A stretch of DNA of 64,000 nt from Macrostomum hystrix (taxonomy: Eukaryota; Platyhelminthes; Macrostomidae): contig CATNEN010000011.1 of NCBI GenBank assembly GCA_950097015.1, forward strand, positions 6,436,001 to 6,500,000, read 5' to 3'. The notes beneath the pieces were generated by a model. That model was given only the letters and a program-made list of their open reading frames with translations. It was not told where the DNA came from and made no database searches. A program made the translations under genes and the position numbers. Positions 15,601-25,000 of this stretch are shown one piece after another (the first letter of the stretch is position 1; every line of letters begins with the position of its first letter).

Positions 15601-15957
15601 GAATTATTGGCAATTCACAATACCTCTTGAGCAAGGTCAGAGAGTCGAACCCAGGTCCGCCTGTTGTCCATGGACACAAACACTTTGTCCTTCTCTTTGC
15701 CAATTTTCTGGCCCAATTCAGTGAAGAACACTGCACTGGATGTGCCACCTTCAACTAGCCATTTTTGTGTGATGAAATTCTGATTTCCAGGCATACTCAT
15801 GCCCATGCAGACACATAACACGCTCAGCAGTTCCAGGTACTCGTAGCACTGCAATGGGCGGCAAGGGGTCTCACAGCTCTGTGGCTTTTCAAGATTCAGC
15901 TTGTTCATAGTATGTAGAGGATGATGAGGATGATGATGGTAATGATGGTGATGATGG

Positions 15958-16006
<49 letters not shown>

Positions 16007-19000
16007 GAGGATGATGGTGATGATGATGGTGATGATGTTAATGATGATGATGAGGATGATGAGGATGATGATGGTGATGATGGTGATGATGTTAATGATG
16101 ATGATGAGGATGATGATGGTGATGATGATGAGAATGATGATGGTGATGATGATGGTGATGATGATGATGAGGATGATGATGGTGATGATGATGAGGATGA
16201 TGATGATGAGGATGATGATGGTGATGATGGTGATGATGTTAATGATGATGATGAGGATGATGATGGTGATGATGATGAGGATGATGATGGTGATGATGAT
16301 GAGGATGATGATGATGAGGATGATGATGGTGATGATGGTGATGATGTTAATGATGATGATGAGGATGATGATGGTGATGATGGTGATGATGTTAATGATG
16401 ATGATGAGGATGATGATGGTGATGATGATGAGGATGATGATGGTGATGATGATGAGGATGATGATGATGAGGATGATGATGGTGATGATGGTGATGATGT
16501 TAATGATGATGATGAGGATGATGATGGTGATGATGATGAGGATGATGATGATGAGGATGATGATGGTGATGATGGTGATGATGTTAATGATGATGATGAG
16601 GATGATGATGGTGATGATGATGAGGATGATGATGGTGATGATGATGATGAGGATGATGAGGATGAGGATGATGATGGTGATGATGGTGATGATGGTGATG
16701 GTGATGATGGTGATGATGATGATGAGGATGATGATGGTGATGATGATGATGAGAATGATGAGGATGATGATGATGATGATGTTGATGAATTAATTCAACC
16801 AGGTGCACAATCTAAGTAAGTAAAACTCACCCTATTCTTCTGCAGCAAGTTAATATATTCCTCAACGTAGCTCCTCGGAATTCTGTCGATAATCTTCCGG
16901 TTGTCCCACATAATGACCATCAAAGTGCGCGTAGCGTTCAAATTGATGTCACTCTGGATATCAAAAGGAAACTAACTCCATATGCCATCATTTAAATGAG
17001 GTCTGAAAACAGGAGACAGCTCGTACCTGAAGCCTAGACTGGTGCAGGAAGTCCAGGTAGCGGGCACAGTACAGCTCATTCTTGCGGCTGTCGCCGTACA
17101 GATACTGGTAGATAATGTCGTAGCACTCTTCGACGATTTTCGGCAGAACACCTTTCGAACTACCTTGGAGTGGGATTCGAAGAACCTGGAACAGGTGATC
17201 CACCACCTGTTCCAGGAGGAAATGTTTTGGTTGGAGTCATGAGCACAACAATGATATTTTGGCATACCTTCTTTCGCTGCTGTCTTATTGGCCCCTAGCC
17301 ATTTGGGCTATCTGATTGGTCCTCAGCCCCTCCTGTTGCTGATTGGTCCATAGCCCTTCATGTTTCTGATTGGTCCTCAGCCCCTCCTGTTGCTGATTGG
17401 TCCATAGCCCTTCATGTTTCTGATTGGTCCTCAGCCCCTCCTGTTGCTGATTGGTCCATAGCCCTTCATGTTTCTGATTGGTCCTCAGCCCCTCCTGTTG
17501 CTGATTGGTCCATAGCCCTTCATGTTTCTGATTGGTCCTCAGCCCCTCCTGTTGCTGATTGGTCCATAGCCCTCTTCTGTTTGGTCTTTAGCCCTCTTCT
17601 GATTGGTTCAGAGCCCTCTTCTGGTTGGTCCTTAGCCCTCCATATTTTTTATTGGTCCATAGCCCTCTTCTGATTATTCCTTAGCCCTCTTCTGATTGGT
17701 CCCTAGCCCTCCATGTTTTTGATTCATCCATAGCCCTTTTCGGGTTGGTCCTTAGCCCTACATGTTTTCTAATTGGTCCATAGTCCTCTTCTGATTGGTC
17801 CTTTGCCCTTTTCTGTAGTCTGATTGGCTCCTACCCATACTGTTGTATTTTCCGAAGTAAAATTCCAAAAATTTTAAAACAAATCATCCTCACCCTGAGA
17901 TTCCGCAGCAGCTTGCTCCGCCTCTTCGAAGGCACATTGTTGTTCACTATGAAATCTCGCAGCTCCGATAGCGCAACGAGCAACTGCTTGCTGGTGTAGG
18001 CATCGAGCTGATTTCCCTCTGTCACAGTGTCCTGTGATTCCGTAGCAGATTTTCAGTTTCCGATTTGATATCGTAGAAAAGATCGGGAGAAAGGAAAATT
18101 AAGCAATCAGACAAAATGAGAGCATTGACAAATCTGATTAGAAAGAGTGCGTAAGACAACAGGGATGGTATTGACCAATCAGACAACAGGAATGGTGTTG
18201 ACTGATCAGACAACAGGAATGGTGTTGACCAATCAGATAACAGGGATGGTATTGACCAATCAGACAACAGGAATGGTGTTGACCAATCAGATAACAGGCA
18301 TGGTATTGACCAATCAGACAACAGGAATGGTGTTGACCAATCAGACAAGAGGAATGGTGTTGACCAATCAGACAAGAGGGATGGTGTTGACCAATCAGAC
18401 AACAGGAATGGTGTTGACCAATCAGACGACAGGGATGGTATTGCCCAATCTGACAACAGGGATGGTATTGACCAATCAGACAACAGGTATGATATTGACC
18501 AATCAGACAACAGGTATGGTATTGCCCAATCAGACAACAGGGATGGTATTGCCCAATCAGACAACAGGGATGGTATTGCCCAATCAGACAACAGGGATGG
18601 TATTGACCAATCAGACAACAGGGATGGTATTGACCAATCAGACAACAGGTATGATATTGACCAATCAGACAACAGGTATGGTGTTGCCCAATCAGACAAC
18701 AGGGATGGTATTGCCCAATCAGACAACAGGGATGGTATTGCCCAATCAGACAAGAGGGATGGTATTGACCAATCAGACAACAGGTATGGTATTGACCAAT
18801 CATACAACAGGGATGGTATTGACCAATCAGACAACAGGGATGGTATGGACCAATCAGACAACAGAGATAGCATTGAATAAATTTGCCTAAGAAGAAACTC
18901 AGACAGCTGAGCAGGGCTGCTCACGTCGATAATGAAGTGCTGGATCAGTGGCACAAAGCCAGCCACATAGTTGAAGATCTCAATCAGGTCTTTCTCGACC

Positions 19001-22000
19001 GCGTAAATTGTGAACGCGTCATCAAACTGGCTACTAAAGGACATTTTAATCTGGAAATATTAGTGGACTGGATAGTTTGCTTGGTAGCTTCGATAAACCC
19101 CAACTCAAACCATAATCGTACTCAAACCCAACTCATACCTTTCTCAAAGGAGCCTGTGACCAGATCAGGCCAGACATTGAGTTGGCAGCTTCAGAATCGT
19201 TTAAAATACCTTTACGAATGTACTTCTCTAAAAGTTCATAAAGACAAAGAAGACCGATTAGACTAGACCCAATTAGTTTCCCATTAAACTCAGTCAAAAA
19301 TGCTACCTTTGCTCGCGTTTAGCCAAGTCTTTGTCGCTGCATGCTGAATTCGGCAGTACGATGCATCACTGACTGAACCATCCTCCTAAGTATTTTTTAG
19401 TCTTTATTTAAGCACTTTCGGGGTATAGGAAACAGGTTAGGAAAGAGTTGAGAGACAGATTGGGGAGAGAGGTGAGACAGATTGGGGAGAAAGATAAGAT
19501 AGACAGCTGAGAGGTGAGACAGATTGGGAAGAAAGATGAGACAGATTGGGGAGAGAGGTGAGATAGACAGGGGAGAGGCGAGACAGATTGGGGGGAGAGG
19601 CGAGACAGATTGGGGGGAGAGGCGAGACAGATTGGGGGGAGAGGCGAGACAGATTGGGGGGAGAGCAGAGACAGATTGGGGGGAGAGGAGAGACAGATTG
19701 GGGGGAGAGGTGAGACAGATTGGGGGGAGAGGAGAGACAGATTGGGGGGAGAGGAGAGACAGATTGGGGGGAGAGGAGAGACAGATTGGGGAGAGAGGAG
19801 AGACAGATTGGGGAGAGAGGTGAGACAGATTGGGGGGAGAGGCGAGACAGATTGGGGGGAGAGGCGAGACAGATTGGGGGGAGAGGGGAGATAGACACAC
19901 AGAGAGGTGAGATAGACAGGGGAGAGGCGAGACAGATTGGGGGGAGAGGAGAGACAGATTGGGGAGAGAGGAGAGACAGATTGGGGGGAGAGGAGAGACA
20001 GATTGGGGGGAGAGGAGAGACAGATTGGGGAGAGAGGTGAGATAGACAGGCGAGAGGCGAGACAGATTGGGGGGAGAGGAGAGACAGATTGGGGAGAGAG
20101 GTGAGATAGACAGGTGAGAGGCGAGACAGATTGGGGTGAGAGGTGAGACATGCAGGTGACAGGCAGCTTAACTGGCTCCCACCTGCAGCACCTGATGCAG
20201 CCGAAACACTGTCCTGTCGTCGGTTCTATCGTCAGTCAGCTCCAGCTGATTTCTTGTGTTGAGGCAGAGGAATTTCCTGGTGCACATGTGACGCATTCTT
20301 ACCGGTTGCTTCCAGCAGACAATGCCCCCGCTAACACTGTTCTCAACTAGCTCAAGCTGCCAATAGCAAATAGCTGATGAAGGTTTGAGCAGCGTCTTTG
20401 GCCTACTCTGGTCAATCTGGAGAGGTAGATAAAATTATGGAAGTCACATTTTTCCATATGTTTGATGCTTTGCAATTCTAAGGCGACATTTTTAGTGCCG
20501 TGTGAACGATTTTAACAGCCGAGTCTTCACTTTTCTACTTTTGTTCGTAGTCGAAATTGAATCTCGAACGGAAATGACCCTTTAAATAATATTCTCCGAA
20601 ATTCTTATCTATTAAACCGTTTTTTAGATCCCATTTCGCAAGAATTCCCTAAAAGTGCATCGCACCGCGCGAATCCTCAGGTGAACGTCTTCAACCGGCG
20701 ACTCGTCGAAGCTGCCTTCGCAGACCAGATAGGCCTCCAGCTCCGTGTGGAACAGCCTCAGCGGTTGTCCGGCCCTGATGCCGCCTGATTGGCTGGCACT
20801 GTCGCTGTGCCGACGAATCAGAATGAAGCCGCTGTACACGACAGACAGGTTGAGCTCGAATGAGTCCCGGTACACCGGCAGGTGCTGACGGTATTTAGCC
20901 CGACTCACGTGCAAATACTGGCCGGGACTTTTCAAACTCTCGAGGACTACCTGATCCTCAGCCTGGACCAGATCACCGAAGCTTTTCACCTTGAATCTCG
21001 GCGTCAGCTTGAACTTGGCGGAACCCGAATTGTCTGCACATAGCAGCACCTTCATATTGCTGCTCTCAGTGACTGAGGTGCTCTGAGTACTGATGTGGAC
21101 AAACTTGTCGGTGAATTCGTGCTGCAGTTGAATGACCTGGCCGTACAGCACCTTCTTGCCCTTCTGACGGGCCTGTTCGATGGCGTTGTCCTTCGCCTCG
21201 GACTCTGCAGCAAGCTGCGAGAGTTCAAATTAAATGCTGTTTTAACACTGAAGTCTTTCCTATTCACCCTGAAGTCTTTCCTATCCTCCCTGAAGTCTAT
21301 CCTATCCTTCCTGAAGTCTATCCTATCCTCCCTGAAGTCTATCCTATTCACTCTGAAGTCTTTCCTATCCATCCTGAAGTCTATCCTATCCTCCCTGAAG
21401 TCTATCCTATCCTCCCTGAAGTCTATCCTATCCTTCCTGAAGTCTATCCTATCCTCCCTGAAGTCTATTTTATACTCCCTGAAGTCTATCCTATCCTTCC
21501 TGAAGTCTATCCTATCCTCCATGAAGTCTATCCTATCCATCCTGAAGTCTATCCTATCCTCCCTGAAGTCTATCCTATCCTCCATGAAGTCTATCCTATC
21601 CATCATGAAGTCTATTCTATCCTCCCTGAAGTCTATCCTATCCTCCCTGAAGTCTATTTTATACTCCCTGAAGCCTATCCTATCCATCCTGAAGTCTATC
21701 CTATCCATCCTGAAGTATATCCTATCCTTCCTGAAGTCTATCCTATCCTTCCTGAAGTCTATCCTATCCTCCCTGAAGTCTATTTTATACTCCCTGAAGT
21801 CTATCCTATCCATCCTGAAGTCTATCCTATCCTCCCTGAAGTCTATCCTATCCTTCCTGAAGTCTATCCTATCCTCCCTGAAGTCTATCCTATCCTCCAT
21901 GAAGTCTATCCTATCCTCCCTGAAGTCTATTTTATACTCCCTGAAGTCTGTCCTATCCATCCTGAAGTCTATCCTATCCTTCCTGAAGTCTATCCTATCC

Positions 22001-25000
22001 TTCCTGAAGTCTATCCTATCCTCCATGAAGTCTATTTTATACTCCCTGAAGTCTATCCTATCCTCCCTGAAGTCTATCCTATTCACCCTGAAGTCTTTCC
22101 TATCCATCCTGAAGTCTATCCTATCCTCCCTGAAGTCTATCCTATTCACAATGAAGTCTTTCCAATCCGTCCTGAAGTATATCCTATCCTCCCTGAAGTC
22201 TATTTTATACTCCCTGAAGTCTATCCTATCCTCCATGAAGTCTATCCTATCCTTCCTGAAGTCTATCCTATCCTCCCTGAAGTCTATTTTATACTCCCTG
22301 AAGTCTATCCTATCCTCCCTGAAGTCTATCCTATTCACCCTGAAGTCTTTCCTATCCATCCTGAAGTCTATCCTATCCTTCCTGAAGTCTTTCCTATCCT
22401 CCCTGAAGTCTATCCTATCCTTCCTGAAGTCTATCCTATCCTTCCTGAAGTCTATCCTATCCTCCCTGAAGTCTATTTTATACTCCCTGAAGTCTATCCT
22501 ATCCATCCTGAAGTCTATCCTATCCTCCCTGAAGTCTATCCTATCCTTCCTGAAGTCTATCCTATCCTCCCTGAAGTCTATCCTATCCTCCATGAAGTCT
22601 ATCCTATCCTCCCTGAAGTCTATTTTATACTCCCTGAAGTCTGTCCTATCCATCCTGAAGTCTATCCTATCCTTCCTGAAGTCTATCCTATCCTTCCTGA
22701 AGTCTATCCTATCCTCCATGAAGTCTATTTTATACTCCCTGAAGTCTATCCTATCCTCCCTGAAGTCTATCCTATTCACCCTGAAGTCTTTCCTATCCAT
22801 CCTGAAGTCTATCCTATCCTCCCTGAAGTCTATCCTATTCACAATGAAGTCTTTCCAATCCGTCCTGAAGTATATCCTATCCTCCCTGAAGTCTATTTTA
22901 TACTCCCTGAAGTCTATCCTATCCTCCATGAAGTCTATCCTATCCTTCCTGAAGTCTATCCTATCCTCCCTGAAGTCTATTTTATACTCCCTGAAGTCTA
23001 TCCTATCCTCCCTGAAGTCTATCCTATTCACCCTGAAGTCTTTCCTATCCATCCTGAAGTCTATCCTATCCTCCCTGAAGTCTATTTTATACTCCCTGAA
23101 GTCTATCCTATCCATCCTGAAGTCTATCCTATCCTCCCTGAAGCCTATCCTATCCTCCCTGAAGTCTATCCTATCCTCCCTGAAGTCTATCCTATCCTCC
23201 ATGAAGTCTATCCTATCCTCCATGAAGTCTATCCTATCCTCCCTGAAGTCTATCCTATCCTCCCTGAAGTCTATCCTATCCTCCATGAAGTCTATCCTAT
23301 CCTCCCTGAAGTCTATCCTATCCTCCATGAAGTCTATCCTATCCTCCCTGAAGTCTATCCTATCCTCCCTGAAGTCTATCCTATCCTCCATGAAGTCTAT
23401 CCTATCCTCCCTGAAGTCTATCCTATCCTCCCTGAAGTCTATCCTATCCTCCCTGAAGTCTATCCTATCCTCCATGAAGTCTATCCTATCCTCCCTGAAG
23501 ACCTTTCAAACCTCCCTGAAGTATTTTCTATCCACCTGAAGTCTTTCGTATCCACCATGAAGTCTATCCGATCCACCCAGAAGTATTTTCTATCCTTCCT
23601 AAAGTCTTTCGTATTCCTTTTTATTCCTGAAGTCTGGCAGAATTTCACGTGCACGCACCCGCGCCAGCTCCAGTTGCGTCCGCTGATTTTTGTCCTCGGA
23701 GTCGGCGTAGAGCCGCGCCAGCTTCTTGAACTCCTTCTGCAGCTTGTAGCGGTTTGGCGCGCACAGCTTAAAAGACACCACTGCGGCAGGGCGATGGTGG
23801 TTTAAGGCCCTGCATCTCACCTGCAAATAGACCTACATCACACCTGTGAATATACCTAAATCTCACCTGCAAATAGACCTACATCACACCTGTGAATATA
23901 CCTAAATCTCACCTGCAAATAGACCTACATGTTACCTGAAAAATACCTACATTTTACCTGCAAATAGCCCTACATCTCACCTGCAAATAGACCTACATCT
24001 TAACTGCGAATAGACCTACATTTCACCTGCGAATAGACCTACATCTTAACTGCGAATAGACCTACATCTCACCTGCGAATAGACCTACATCTCACCTGCG
24101 AATAGACCTACATCTCACCTGCGAATAGACCTACATCTCACCTGCGAATAGACCTACATTTCACCTGCAAATAGACCTACATCTCAATTTTAATCAATAT
24201 TGAATCATATATCTGCATCGAAATACCTTGAATTAACAAATCTCTCTAATTAATTAATCGTATAGAACACTAATTTTAGGCCCACGAGACAGATGTTAGA
24301 AATTTCTCACTCTGAATGTCCCCGCACTGAGTTTGATCTCGGCTCTCGTTGTTGTTCACCGCCAGGTGCGCATGAGCTGAGCTGCGAAATTCAGTTGCAG
24401 AAACTCAGTTAATTTGCCTGATCATGAGGCACTGAAGGGACTGATCATGAGGCACTGAAGGGACTGATCATGAGGCACTGAAGGGACTGATCATGAGGCA
24501 CTGAAGGGACTGATCATGAGGCACTGAAGGAGTGATCATGAGGCACTGAAGGGACTGATCATGAGGCACTGAAGGGACTGATCATGAGGCACTGAAGGGA
24601 CTGATCATGAGGCACAGAAGGGACTGATCATGAGGCACTGAAGGAGTGATCATGAGGCACTGAAGGACTGACTGATTATGAGGCACTGAAGGGACTGATC
24701 ATGAGGCCATGAAGGACTGATCATGAGACACTGAAGGGACTGATCATGAGGCACTGAAGGGACTGATCATGAGGCCATGAAGGACTGATCATGAGGCACT
24801 GAAGGGACTGATCATGAGGCACTGAAGGGACTGATCATGAGGTACTGAAGGACTGACTGATTATGAGGCACTGAAGGGACTGATCATGAGGCCATGAAGG
24901 ACTGATCATGAGGCACTGAAGGGACTGATCATGAGGTACTGAAGGACTGACTGATTATGAGGCACTGAAGGGACTGATCATGAGGCCATGAAGGACTGAT

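Noticed and set aside
15921-16793. 290-codon poly-Met frame and poly-His frame
   Set aside because: Pure (GAT)n microsatellite inside ITPR intron 8.
18022-19044. 340-codon frame rich in SLLSDWSIP
   Set aside because: Only its first 42 codons are ITPR exon 5; the rest is the 27-bp intron array read through the exon donor.
21052-23539. Open frames of more than 800 codons on both strands
   Set aside because: Both follow from a 21-bp stop-free unit; simultaneous openness on opposite strands and a match to no protein show it is a minisatellite.
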